DNA of 64,000 nt, taken from assembly GCA_021613335.1 (NCBI GenBank), contig JAJTWR010000431.1, positions 2,790,001-2,854,000 of the forward strand, in the 5' to 3' direction. A program made the position numbers and the translations under genes. A model generated the notes under the pieces. It was not told the DNA's origin. It saw only the letters and a program-made list of their open reading frames with translations, and ran no database searches. Source of the DNA: Whitmania pigra. Its lineage: Eukaryota > Annelida > Clitellata > Hirudinida > Haemopidae. Positions 8,139 through 16,425 of the stretch are shown here, one piece after another (the stretch's first letter is position 1; every line of letters starts with the position of its first letter).

Positions 8139-9172
8139 TGTGCACCGGTGATGCGCGGGACCCCCGGCCGCATGGCTGGAGTGGTGCGGGAAATCCGCGA
8201 CCATCCGATAAGCTTATAGAGGATGCGGGCGGCGACATTGCCGTCCCATTCGTCACCGCGCGGGCCCGCGACGACTTCCACAAGGTCGAAGCCGACGATT
8301 TTTCGCCCGGAACGAACGACTCCTTCAATGAGGGCCACCGTCTGAAAGAAACTGAGGCCACCGGGCACCGGAGTGCCGGTGTGCGGGCAGAGCTTTGGAT
8401 CGAGTCCGTCGATGTCGATGGAGATGTAGACGAGCGGCGGTAGTAAAGAGACTATCTCCTCAACGACGGACCGCCAGGGACGCTCCTCTGCGGCGAGGTG
8501 CGCGGCGTAAAATGCCGTCACCCGACGTCGGTGCTCTTGTTGCAGGAGGAACTCGCTGCGGCCGACGTCGCGGAGCCCAACCTGCACGAGCTTCGTGACT
8601 CCGCTTACATCTTGCAGCACGTTGAACATCACCGAGGCGTGGGACCATTTGTGCCCCTGGTAGGCATCGCGGAGGTCTGCATGCGCGTCGACTTGGAGGA
8701 CGCCGAGGCCGGGATTGAGGTCCGCTTGGGCAGCGATGGAACCGTAGGCCACCGAGTGATCTCCGCCGATGACGCCGACCAGTTTGCCGAGCACACCCCA
8801 CTGGGTGACTGTCTTTTGCACCGCCGCGTTGACCTGCGCCCCGTAAGCATTGAGGCGAGCCTGGGCCTTGGGCTTTCGGTCTTTTGCCGCGAGCCGGGCG
8901 TTTCGATTCCAAGTGGCGATGCCGGTCGGCGGAGGCAACATCGCGATACCGCCCTCGCAGGGAGTGCCGGTGTCGGGGTCGAAGAGCTCAACTTGCTTCG
9001 AGGCAGCGAAAATCGCCTTCGGCCCCGTCGACGCGCCAGTGCCGTAGCTCACGGTCGCATCGAAAGGCACCGGGAGAAGGATGACTTCTGCCTCGTCGGG
9101 GGTCACCTTCGGCACTCCGTAAATTCCGGAGTTCGCCGGGGCTTCACTGTCTATGTCGAAGGTCGTCACCAC
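8135..9172 (-). CDS. Agmatinase/arginase family ureohydrolase
   Basis: A 345-residue binuclear manganese ureohydrolase. Metal-binding motifs are GGDHS, DAHADLRD and SIDIDGLDP, followed by TGTPVPGG, all in the expected order. The family hydrolyses agmatine, arginine, guanidinobutyrate or formiminoglutamate, and the substrate cannot be told from these motifs. Length is slightly above the common 300-320 residues. The frame begins GTG GTG; the second GTG (9169) overlaps the upstream stop as GTGA and may be the true start. It lies between a quinone oxidoreductase and HtrA with overlaps on both sides. Confidence 0.88.
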   Translation of the reverse strand: MVTTFDIDSEAPANSGIYGVPKVTPDEAEVILLPVPFDATVSYGTGASTGPKAIFAASKQVELFDPDTGTPCEGGIAMLPPPTGIATWNRNARLAAKDRKPKAQARLNAYGAQVNAAVQKTVTQWGVLGKLVGVIGGDHSVAYGSIAAQADLNPGLGVLQVDAHADLRDAYQGHKWSHASVMFNVLQDVSGVTKLVQVGLRDVGRSEFLLQQEHRRRVTAFYAAHLAAEERPWRSVVEEIVSLLPPLVYISIDIDGLDPKLCPHTGTPVPGGLSFFQTVALIEGVVRSGRKIVGFDLVEVVAGPRGDEWDGNVAARILYKLIGWSRISRTTPAMRPGVPRITGAQ

Positions 9173-10152
9173 ATCAACACACGCTTTCCAACGTGCTCGC
9201 CCTGGGCAAAGGCCTCAAAGGCGCGCGGCAGGTCGTCCATAGGTGTGCACGAAGAGACAATTGGCCGCAAGACCCTTTCGAGGAACAGCGGTGCGAGCAC
9301 TTCGTCGAGTATCCGGGCAAGGGCGATTTTCCCTTCCAATGGTCGTAGGCGCATCGTCGAACCGAGCACCGTAATCCGCTCCCGGAGCACGGTGCTGAGG
9401 TCGAATTCGGCCCTTCGGCCTTCCAAAAGTCCGAGCAGCACGAGCTTCCCCTGATGCGCGAGGGACGCGATGCTCTCGGGAAAATATGTACCGCCGATGA
9501 GCTCCAACACAAGATTGACGCCCCGCCCGTTCGTCGCGCGGCGTACCGCTTCGGCAAAGCGGGGAGGAGAACCCTGGACGACGATCACCGAAGAGGCGCC
9601 GAGTTCGGTGATTGCGTCGACCTTCTTTTCGGAGCGAGTGGTGCCGATAGCAGTCGCGCCGAAAGCGGCGCACAGTTGCACCGCCGCAGTGCCGACGCCG
9701 CTTCCCGCGGCATGGATGAGTGCCGAGTCGCCGAGGCGTAAGCCACCTTGGGTCAACAGCGCGTCGTAGGCGGTTAGAAAAGCTTCAGGAATAGCCGCCG
9801 CGTCGGCATACGACATACCGTCGGGAATTCGCGCGGCCTCGCGCTCGTGAACCACGACTTCTTCGCTCCAAGCGCCACCACCGACGAGCCCCATCACCCG
9901 CGCACCTTTTCCAAAGAGGCGCACTTCGGAACCGACTTCGATGACTTCGCCGGCATATTCGAGCCCGGGGATGTCTGCGGGGACTCCCGGCGGGGCAGGG
10001 TAGAAGCCAATAGACTGCAGCAAGTCGGAGCGATTCATCGCGCTCGCGACAACTCGGATACGCAAATCCGATCGCCCGAGAGCGACCTCCGGCGCTTCAC
10101 CGAGGACGAGCCCCTTTGGCCCCTCCAGCCGCTCGATTTTCCAGGCTCTCAC
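9166..10152 (-). CDS. NAD(P)H:quinone oxidoreductase, zinc-independent MDR type
   Basis: A 328-residue medium-chain reductase close to the QOR/PIG3 (TP53I3) group. The N-terminal catalytic domain has MNRSDLLQSIGFYPAPPG and PGLEYAGEV. The Rossmann domain has IHAAGSGVGTAAVQLC. The zinc-binding cysteines of alcohol dehydrogenases are missing, as expected for quinone reductases. It would reduce quinones or enone-type carbonyls with NADPH in the cytoplasm. The start GTG at 10152 overlaps the stop of the zinc-ribbon gene, and its stop overlaps the agmatinase-family gene. Confidence 0.9.
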   Translation of the reverse strand: MRAWKIERLEGPKGLVLGEAPEVALGRSDLRIRVVASAMNRSDLLQSIGFYPAPPGVPADIPGLEYAGEVIEVGSEVRLFGKGARVMGLVGGGAWSEEVVVHEREAARIPDGMSYADAAAIPEAFLTAYDALLTQGGLRLGDSALIHAAGSGVGTAAVQLCAAFGATAIGTTRSEKKVDAITELGASSVIVVQGSPPRFAEAVRRATNGRGVNLVLELIGGTYFPESIASLAHQGKLVLLGLLEGRRAEFDLSTVLRERITVLGSTMRLRPLEGKIALARILDEVLAPLFLERVLRPIVSSCTPMDDLPRAFEAFAQGEHVGKRVLMW

Positions 10153-10436
10153 GTGCGCCTCCCGAAGAGTGCTTCGGCTGCGGCGATATCACTCGCCGAT
10201 GCTCGAGGAGCACCGCGTTTTCCGCCTTCGCCTATCTGGTACAAGTCACAGAAATTTGCGCGTTCTTTGTCTTCTGGCGGCTCCGCGAACGGTTCACTAC
10301 ATGACTTGGCCTGCCGAAGATCGTAATGGCGACAGTGGACGCAGGCGCGCAGCTCTGCGCCGCAGGCTTCACACAAGGTAGCGCGTCCGACGACCTCCAA
10401 CTCCAAGGTTTTTCCGCAAACACCGCATCCATGCAT
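10149..10436 (-). CDS. Small zinc-ribbon protein, unknown function
   Basis: A 95-residue protein with regularly spaced cysteines: CGVC near the N-terminus, CEAC about 17 residues later, then CVHCRHYD, and further Cys in KSCSEP and ANFCDLY. This suggests two zinc sites. The CxxCRHY...ANFCD pattern recurs in hypothetical proteins of deltaproteobacteria. The ATG at 10436 is chosen because the residues before it come from a TTG extension only. No clear ribosome-binding site is visible. It heads the four-gene minus operon and is divergent from rlmE with 29 bases between starts. Confidence 0.75.
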   Translation of the reverse strand: MHGCGVCGKTLELEVVGRATLCEACGAELRACVHCRHYDLRQAKSCSEPFAEPPEDKERANFCDLYQIGEGGKRGAPRASASDIAAAEALFGRRT

Positions 10437-10465
10437 GGGCAAGGTATAAAGGATTTTGAACGACT

Positions 10466-11077
10466 ATGGTGACTTCCCGTGCATATCAACCCAAGGATGC
10501 CTACTACCGCAAAGCGAAGGCCCAGGGTCTGCGTGCGCGGTCAGCGTTCAAGCTGGAGGAGATTGCTCGAAAGCAACGGCTCTTTCGTCGCGGTGCAACG
10601 GTATTAGATCTCGGCGCCGCCCCCGGCGGGTTTCTCAAAATCATCGCCGAGGCGATCGGCCCGGCTGGTTTTGTGCTCGGGATTGACCGCGTATCCATTG
10701 AGCCGCTCGGAGTGCCGAACGTCGCCACCATGGTCCTCGACGTAGAAGACGCGAGTGCCTGCGCGACCATCGCCGAAGCGCTCGCGAAGCGCCGCCCAGA
10801 CGTCGTGGTTTCGGATTTGGCCCCAAAGACCACCGGAATTTCTGTCACCGACGAGGCTCGCTCCATTCGCCTCGTCGAGGCGGCTCTCGCGCTCACACTG
10901 GAACTCGGGAAACCCAAAGCGAGCTTTCTTGCGAAGCTCTTCATGGGGGCGGGCTTCGACGAACTTCGTCGGGAACTTCAGAAGCACTTCACCGCGGTGC
11001 GCGTGCTGCGCCCCAAGGCAACCCGAAGCGCCTCCCGGGAAGTGTATCTGCTCGCGACTGAGCTGCGGGGACCGTAA
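10466..11077 (+). CDS. rlmE: 23S rRNA (uridine-2'-O-)-methyltransferase RlmE (FtsJ)
   Basis: A 203-residue SAM-dependent methyltransferase of the RrmJ/FtsJ family, which methylates the 2'-OH of U2552 in the ribosomal A-loop. The SAM motif is VLDLGAAPGGFLK. The catalytic K-D-K-E tetrad can be traced as Lys in the PKDAYYRKAK region, Asp in SDLAPKTTG, Lys in LAKLFMG and Glu in SREVYLLA. Length matches the family. Its TAA stop shares a base with the ATG of pgeF. Confidence 0.95.
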   Translation: MVTSRAYQPKDAYYRKAKAQGLRARSAFKLEEIARKQRLFRRGATVLDLGAAPGGFLKIIAEAIGPAGFVLGIDRVSIEPLGVPNVATMVLDVEDASACATIAEALAKRRPDVVVSDLAPKTTGISVTDEARSIRLVEAALALTLELGKPKASFLAKLFMGAGFDELRRELQKHFTAVRVLRPKATRSASREVYLLATELRGP

Positions 11078-11805
11078 TGGAACTGCTCCGCGCACAATCG
11101 CTGAGCGCTCCCCATGGATTTTCGACGAGGCACGGCGGGGTGTCGGAGCCACCGTTCGACTCGCTCAATCTGTCGCTGCGCGTCGGCGACGATCCGGACC
11201 TCGTGGCTAGGAACCGGATTCGGCTCTTCGTCGCCGCGGGAGAGGTCGTCTACACGGCGCACCAAGTGCACGGCACGCGGATAGCCACTGTAGCGGAAAT
11301 GAAGGACGGCACTTCTGCATCGGCCGATGGGCTCTGGAGCCGCAACCCAGGCGAGATCGTCGGCGTGTACATAGCGGATTGTCTGCCGGTGCTCATTGAA
11401 GATCCGGTGACCGGAGCCGTCGCAGCGATCCACGCCGGTTGGAAGGGGCTCATCGCCGGGGTCGTCGAGAACGCCATCGCCACGCTTGTCATTCACGGCA
11501 GCAAGGAGGCAGACCTTCGCTTTGCCATCGGCCCTGGCATCCGGAAGTGCTGCTTTGTCGTCGATGAAGAGCTGGCGAAGCGCTTTGCGGACACCTACAC
11601 CCCGGCGGTCGTCACCGGGCGCAACGTGGACCTGCCGGGGGCGCTGACGCACGCGCTCCAGCGGCGAGGCCATATGCAGATAGAGGATATTCGCCGTTGC
11701 ACCGCTTGCGAACCGGCCACCTTTTTCTCACATCGCCGCGACAAAGGGCGTACCGGAAGGCATATTGCATTCATCCAATGCCCCCCGAAACCGCCGGGAT
11801 CTTGA
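11077..11805 (+). CDS. pgeF: Purine nucleoside phosphorylase PgeF/YfiH (multicopper-oxidase-like fold)
   Basis: A 242-residue YfiH/PgeF protein (former DUF152). The metal-site residues are visible as His in HQVHGTRI, Cys in ADCLPVLI and His in HAGWKG. Members remove misincorporated UDP-MurNAc-L-Ser in cell-wall synthesis or cleave purine nucleosides; the name polyphenol oxidase or laccase is older. Length is typical. It starts on the last base of rlmE and is followed by envelope genes, which fits a cell-wall role. Confidence 0.93.
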   Translation: MELLRAQSLSAPHGFSTRHGGVSEPPFDSLNLSLRVGDDPDLVARNRIRLFVAAGEVVYTAHQVHGTRIATVAEMKDGTSASADGLWSRNPGEIVGVYIADCLPVLIEDPVTGAVAAIHAGWKGLIAGVVENAIATLVIHGSKEADLRFAIGPGIRKCCFVVDEELAKRFADTYTPAVVTGRNVDLPGALTHALQRRGHMQIEDIRRCTACEPATFFSHRRDKGRTGRHIAFIQCPPKPPGS

Positions 11806-11869
11806 CGGGAACCATCCAGGAGTCGATATTTTACTCGGCAGTTCGTCCTGCTCTTACTTCTCCACGAAC

Positions 11870-12553
11870 TTGAAGGTATTCTTCGTCAGCGTCGCATTCT
11901 TGATGGCCGCATGTTCCCAACGTGATGACCAGGCTCGGAAAGAGCTCGCTGCGCTGCAGGGGCAAGTGGCGCGCCTCGTCGAGGACAACCAGGCGCTTCG
12001 CCAACGCTGGGAGGAGCAACGAGCGGTTGAGCGCATTCACCCGGCGAATCCCGAGCCACTCAAGAGCGCAGCGGTGAAGCGGGCCGAAAAACCCTCGCTC
12101 GATACGCGGCTTGCGGTGATGGAACCACCGACGATCACCGCGACCACCAACATTCGCGACGCTGCTTCGATCACCCGGGCCTATTTGGCTGGCGTCGAGG
12201 CAGTCCGGACCGGCAATTCCAAGCAGGGCATCCCCCTCCTGCGTCAATTTGCTCGCAACTATCCCTGGGACGCGCGTGCCGCAGACGCGCTCTTCTTCGC
12301 TGGCACCGCCGCGCTCGCAAGCAACCAAGCGGATGCGGCGGCAGCAGACTTCGCTTCCCTCGTCCGGCTGTATCCCAAGAATTCTCTCGTGCCCGAAGCG
12401 CTTACCAGGAAAGGTGAATGTGCCGCACGGGCGGGCCGGTACGCTGACGCCCATGCTGCTTGGAAGCATGTAGCGACAAATTATTCTGGGACTGCAGCAG
12501 CACAACAAGCCCAACTTCTCCTCCAAAATGTGCAAAAGAAGGTGCATCCATGA
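11870..12553 (+). CDS. TPR lipoprotein, CpoB/YbgF-like
   Basis: A probable lipoprotein of about 227 residues. From the TTG at 11870 it reads LKVFFVSVAFLMAAC, a signal peptide ending in a good lipobox with Cys as the lipidated residue. A short coiled coil (KELAALQGQVARLVEDNQALRQ) is followed by three TPR-like repeats in the last 120 residues. This layout matches CpoB/YbgF, the Tol-Pal coordinator of envelope constriction. The start is uncertain: no ribosome-binding site precedes the TTG, whereas AGGAG lies five bases before an in-frame ATT at 11828. The frame is open back into pgeF. Confidence 0.75.
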   Translation: MKVFFVSVAFLMAACSQRDDQARKELAALQGQVARLVEDNQALRQRWEEQRAVERIHPANPEPLKSAAVKRAEKPSLDTRLAVMEPPTITATTNIRDAASITRAYLAGVEAVRTGNSKQGIPLLRQFARNYPWDARAADALFFAGTAALASNQADAAAADFASLVRLYPKNSLVPEALTRKGECAARAGRYADAHAAWKHVATNYSGTAAAQQAQLLLQNVQKKVHP

Positions 12554-13824
12554 GTGCTCAACGATGGTGGCCCAGAGGACCAGCAAGCATAGCCGCGGCA
12601 ATCATCGCTACCGTGGCGCAGGCGCAAACTCCCACGACTGTGCCGACGACACCCCCGCAAACAGAGCAGGGGGACCCGTCGTCCATCCGCGTCGCGCCTC
12701 CGCCGGCCGGCCAGCCAGCGCTCACGCGCCCGCCGCAGGAGGCCGATGTCGGCGACGACACGGCTGCTGCCCAAGATGACGAGCGGCCGCGCGGCGGCGG
12801 AGAGCACCGGGTAGTCCGCGGTGACACGCTGTGGGACCTCACCCAACGCTACCTAGGCAGCCCTTGGTATTGGCCCAAGGTGTGGGCAGACAATCCGCAG
12901 GTCTCGAACCCAAACTGGATCTACCCGGGAAATATCATCCGCTTCATGTCAGCCGGCGATGAAGGGCCCACCCAAGTTGCCTCGACGACGGTGCTACCAC
13001 CGTCGGGCGAAATGGGCGAAGGGTCATTGGAGACTATCGAGACCCCGGTCACCCCCGAGGACTCAAGAGAGTTTGTGGTCGCCGGCATCATCGGCTACCG
13101 ACCGGATCCCCGCCGCGGTGCCCGCCTTAACGTTCCCAGCTTCGTCACGGTTGGCGAACTCCAGACGAGCGGCAAAATCGTAGGCTCATTCTCAGAGTCG
13201 TTCCTGCTCAGCCAATCGCAATCCTTCTACGCAAAGTTCACGACGACCCCGAAGATGGGAACGCTGTACCCGATACTTCGCCTCGGCGACAAAGTGGTCG
13301 ATCCGATAACCCAGAAGCAACTCGGAACCGTAGCGCTCACCTTGGGGCATGCACGCGTGACGCGCCTTGATGCCACCGGTATCGCGGTCCTCGAAATCGT
13401 CAAACAACAAGACGAAATTCGCCGCGGCGACGTGCTCGGACCGGCCGGGGAAAGCAACGTGAAGTTTCTGACCAGAACCCCCGCAGAGAAGACCATCGAA
13501 GGGGCGCGGGTCGTTCAGACGGTGCCCGAGAAAATCACCCAAATCGCTGAGCACATGTTCGCGATAATGAACCGCGGTTCCGCCGACGGCGTGAAGGTCG
13601 GCAATACCTTCACCATTTGGCGGCGGCACGACACCGTCTCGCCGGAAGTCTTCATCAACCCCACTTTGCAGGATCGCGGACTGCCGATTGAAGACATCGG
13701 CTCGTGCGTAGCCATCGACGTACGGACCACGACTTCCATCTGCATCGTCACGCGTTCGCTACGTCCCTTCGTGGGGGGCGATGCAGCGACGATCTATGCC
13801 TCGAGTCGCGCCGGTCTGCAGTAG
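12550..13824 (+). CDS. Secreted LysM-domain protein
   Basis: A 424-residue exported protein. It begins with a signal peptide (ASIAAAIIATVAQAQ, cleavage after AQA). A Pro/Thr-rich linker follows, then one LysM domain at about residues 88-140 beginning EHRVVRGDTLWDLTQRYLG and ending YPGNIIRF, which should bind peptidoglycan. The remaining 280 residues are beta-rich and unassigned. The ATG overlaps the stop of the CpoB-like gene (ATGA), so the two are co-translated envelope proteins. Similar LysM proteins are common in Myxococcota. Confidence 0.88.
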   Translation: MSAQRWWPRGPASIAAAIIATVAQAQTPTTVPTTPPQTEQGDPSSIRVAPPPAGQPALTRPPQEADVGDDTAAAQDDERPRGGGEHRVVRGDTLWDLTQRYLGSPWYWPKVWADNPQVSNPNWIYPGNIIRFMSAGDEGPTQVASTTVLPPSGEMGEGSLETIETPVTPEDSREFVVAGIIGYRPDPRRGARLNVPSFVTVGELQTSGKIVGSFSESFLLSQSQSFYAKFTTTPKMGTLYPILRLGDKVVDPITQKQLGTVALTLGHARVTRLDATGIAVLEIVKQQDEIRRGDVLGPAGESNVKFLTRTPAEKTIEGARVVQTVPEKITQIAEHMFAIMNRGSADGVKVGNTFTIWRRHDTVSPEVFINPTLQDRGLPIEDIGSCVAIDVRTTTSICIVTRSLRPFVGGDAATIYASSRAGLQ

Positions 13825-13836
13825 CCCGGCCCAGAG

Positions 13837-13852
13837 GAGCGGGAATCCGCTC
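13837..13852 (+). terminator. Small perfect hairpin between the LysM gene and dprA
   Basis: GAGCGG and CCGCTC form a six-base stem around a GAAT loop just after the LysM gene. No run of T follows, so this is at best a weak terminator or a pause or processing site. Confidence 0.25.
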
Positions 13853-13986
13853 GCATAAAGCCACTCCGAAGACTCTGGCGCTGCGGCGCCGCGGAGATTA
13901 CCCTTCGCAAATGGTGCTGAAGAGGCAATGAGTTTGCCTGTGAAGCCTCAACTTTTGGGGTGGCGTCGGGGCCGGGGGAGGGGTCA

Positions 13987-15102
13987 GTGGAGCAGCAAGT
14001 CGAGGCGCGACGGCGTTTGGTTGAAGCACTGTGGTGTTTGTCGGGAGTTGGTCCGCGGAGTGTTGCGGCGCTCCTGCGAAGTTACCCGGCGGAGCACTTA
14101 CTGAACAATCCCGTGAGCGAATGGGCACCCACGGTGCCATTGCATGCTTCAGCGCGAGCGGCGTTGCAGAGTGTCGAATCGCTTGAGGCATTATCCGCGA
14201 GCGTGCGCCAGCGCGTGGATCGCAGCGGGCAGCGCATCATCCACCCCGGCGACCCTGGGTGGCCCCGAAACCTCACCGCCGCCGTCCCTGATGCGCCGCC
14301 GATTTTGTTTGTACGCGGCGAAGGCGATGTCGGGGAGCGACGCCCATTCGTCGGCATCGTTGGAACACGGCATCCGGAGACCGGAGCGTTGGAAGAAATC
14401 GGCCGCCTCGGGCGGGAGTTGGCGCAGGCAGGAGTCGGCGTCGTTTCCGGCGCTGCAGAAGGCGTCGACCTCGCAGCGCAGCAAGGTGCATTGGATGGCA
14501 ATGGCATGGTTTGGGCAATTCTAGGTATGGCCATTGACCGGCTGCCGCGGCGGCTTGCAGACTTTGCCTCCCGGGTCCTCGAACAAGGCGGGAGCCTCTT
14601 CTCCCAATTTCCGCCGGGCACCCGCGCCACGCGCTCGACATTCGTCCTGCGCAATCCACTCATCTCCGGAGTTGCGAGCCTCGTGCTGGTGGCGCGTGCG
14701 CCGGAGCGCTCAGGGGCTCTCTACACCGCGCGCGCAGCGCTTGAGCAGCGCCGTCCACTCTTTGCAGTTCCAGGTGACCCCTGGAACCCGGCAGCAGCCG
14801 GGAGCAATGAGCTCCTCGCCTCCGGGGCAAAAGTTTGCCGGGGTGCGAACGACCTCCTGAAGGCGCTCGGAATTGTCCGAAAGGCGCCAGCAGTGCAGCT
14901 CAGCCTCAATCTCTCTCCACTCGCGGCGCGCATCGTAGATGCCCTGCAGAAACGCAGCTTCAACTTCGACGAGCTCTGCGCCTTCTTGTGCGCTGACGCG
15001 GTGGGGGTCCGTTCGGCCCTCATCGACCTAGAGTTGCGCGGATTCGTTCGCCAACCAGGCGCCGGGACGTATGCAATCGCAAGCGAGAGTTGCTGCGCGT
15101 AG
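13987..15102 (+). CDS. dprA: DNA-processing protein DprA
   Basis: A 371-residue DprA/Smf protein, which loads RecA onto incoming single-stranded DNA during transformation. An N-terminal helix-hairpin region (ALWCLSGVGPRSVAALL) is followed by the Rossmann DprA core with VGIVGTRHPE, VVSGAAEGVDLAAQ, EQGGSLFSQFPPGT and APERSGALYTAR, then VPGDPWNP and AGSNELLASGA. The last 60 residues form the usual winged helix (LDALQKRSFNFDELC-type). The GTG at 13987 is preferred over an earlier GTG at 13960 because a GGGGGAGGGG stretch lies just before it. Confidence 0.93.
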   Translation: MEQQVEARRRLVEALWCLSGVGPRSVAALLRSYPAEHLLNNPVSEWAPTVPLHASARAALQSVESLEALSASVRQRVDRSGQRIIHPGDPGWPRNLTAAVPDAPPILFVRGEGDVGERRPFVGIVGTRHPETGALEEIGRLGRELAQAGVGVVSGAAEGVDLAAQQGALDGNGMVWAILGMAIDRLPRRLADFASRVLEQGGSLFSQFPPGTRATRSTFVLRNPLISGVASLVLVARAPERSGALYTARAALEQRRPLFAVPGDPWNPAAAGSNELLASGAKVCRGANDLLKALGIVRKAPAVQLSLNLSPLAARIVDALQKRSFNFDELCAFLCADAVGVRSALIDLELRGFVRQPGAGTYAIASESCCA

Positions 15103-15143
15103 ATCGCACCGTTACACAAAAAGCGAAGTCTGAAAGGAACTGC

Positions 15144-15881
15144 ATGCCCCTCGACCTCTTCGCCCAATCGGCGGTAACGCTCACCCTCTCCGCAGCCGAA
15201 GCTCACGGAGGCTCTATGTTCGATGGAGTCGTCGCCTTCTTCAAAGAAGGCGGCCCCTTCATGTTCGTGAACATCTTCTGGCTCGCCTGCGCCCTGGCCG
15301 TGGTCTTCGAGCGGCTCTTTACGCTCATGGTGCGCTTCAACATCAACCCGACGCCCTTCATGGAACAGGTCAACAAGTTGGTGATGTCCGGGGCGATAGA
15401 TCGCGCCGTGCGCCTGTGCAACGGTGCGCCGAACTCGCCACTCGCGCGGGTCATTCGGGCCGGCCTCATGCGGGCGAATCGCGGCGAAATCGAAGTCGCG
15501 AAAGCCCTCGAAGAGTCGATCCTCGAAAACAATCCCCGCATCTCCGCGCGAATCCAGTGGCTCTTCTCTCTTGCGAACATCGCCACTCTGCTCGGTCTTG
15601 TCGGCACGGTGTTCGGACTCATCAACACCTTTAAGTCGCTCGGCAACGTCCCGGCAGACCAGAAGCAGGCGCTCCTGTCGCGCGGCATCTCCGAGGCCAT
15701 GAACAACACCTTCTTCGGCCTCTCCATCGCGGTGACCTGCATCATCTTCCACCTGTTCCTAGGCGCCTACGCGCGGACGATGATTGAGACCATCGAGCTC
15801 CAATCCATGAAGCTCGAAAACCTCATCGGTCGGCGAGTGAGCGGCGAGACGACTCCGGCGGATTTCGAAAAGGCAGTCTGA
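15144..15881 (+). CDS. MotA/TolQ/ExbB proton-channel family protein
   Basis: A 245-residue inner-membrane protein of the TolQ/ExbB/MotA family. It has three membrane spans: one near FMFVNIFWLACALAVVF, and two near the C-terminus around LANIATLLGLVGTVFGLI and FFGLSIAVTCIIFHLFLG. The channel signature LLGLVGTVFGLINTF is intact. The chosen ATG has AAGGA five bases upstream; an earlier in-frame start gives an unlikely leader. Two ExbD/TolR genes follow at once, so the three likely build one ion-driven motor, as in AglRQS of Myxococcus gliding motility or Tol-Pal. Confidence 0.92.
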   Translation: MPLDLFAQSAVTLTLSAAEAHGGSMFDGVVAFFKEGGPFMFVNIFWLACALAVVFERLFTLMVRFNINPTPFMEQVNKLVMSGAIDRAVRLCNGAPNSPLARVIRAGLMRANRGEIEVAKALEESILENNPRISARIQWLFSLANIATLLGLVGTVFGLINTFKSLGNVPADQKQALLSRGISEAMNNTFFGLSIAVTCIIFHLFLGAYARTMIETIELQSMKLENLIGRRVSGETTPADFEKAV

Positions 15882-15897
15882 CAGGGCTCTTCCCGCC

Positions 15898-16425
15898 ATG
15901 GCCTTCTATTACTCACGCCGGAAGATCAAACCCAAGGAGCACGATGAGGCGGGCGAGCTCAACATCGTCCCCTACCTCGACATCCTGATGAACCTCATCA
16001 TCTTCATGCTCCTGTCGATGACTGGGCTTGCGGCCTTTGGAGTGTTGAATGTGAATGCTCCTTCGTACGCCGGAGCGGGAAGCGGCGCCTCGGAGCAGGA
16101 GAAGCCTCCGTTTCTGCTGTCGGTCGCCGTGAGCAAGCGCGGGTTCTTCATTGCTGCGACCGGCGGGGTGCTGTCTGGAGGCGGGGAGGGCAGCGGCGGA
16201 GCGAACGCGCCGACCATCCCGGTGAAGAACGACGCCACCTACGACTACGCGGCGCTCAACGCACGCATGGAGGAGATTAAACGGGCCTACCCGGATGAGT
16301 CGAAGGTGATCCTCGCCGCCGATGCAGACATTCCTTACGAAGTGCTGGTCGCCACCATGGACGCGACCCGCGAAAGCCACGACCGGAAACCGCTCTTTCC
16401 TGATGTCACCCTTGCGAGCTTCTGA
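15898..16425 (+). CDS. ExbD/TolR family biopolymer transport protein (first copy)
   Basis: A 175-residue ExbD/TolR-like protein. A basic cytoplasmic N-terminus with ELNIVPYLDILMNLIIF leads into a single membrane span; the Asp in YLDILMN is the expected proton-carrying residue. The periplasmic part has a glycine-rich stretch (GGVLSGGGEGSGGA) around residue 88 and ends with the TolR-like fold, IPYEVLVATMDATRE. It follows the TolQ-like gene by 16 bases and shares its stop region (TGATG) with the second ExbD gene. Confidence 0.9.
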   Translation: MAFYYSRRKIKPKEHDEAGELNIVPYLDILMNLIIFMLLSMTGLAAFGVLNVNAPSYAGAGSGASEQEKPPFLLSVAVSKRGFFIAATGGVLSGGGEGSGGANAPTIPVKNDATYDYAALNARMEEIKRAYPDESKVILAADADIPYEVLVATMDATRESHDRKPLFPDVTLASF

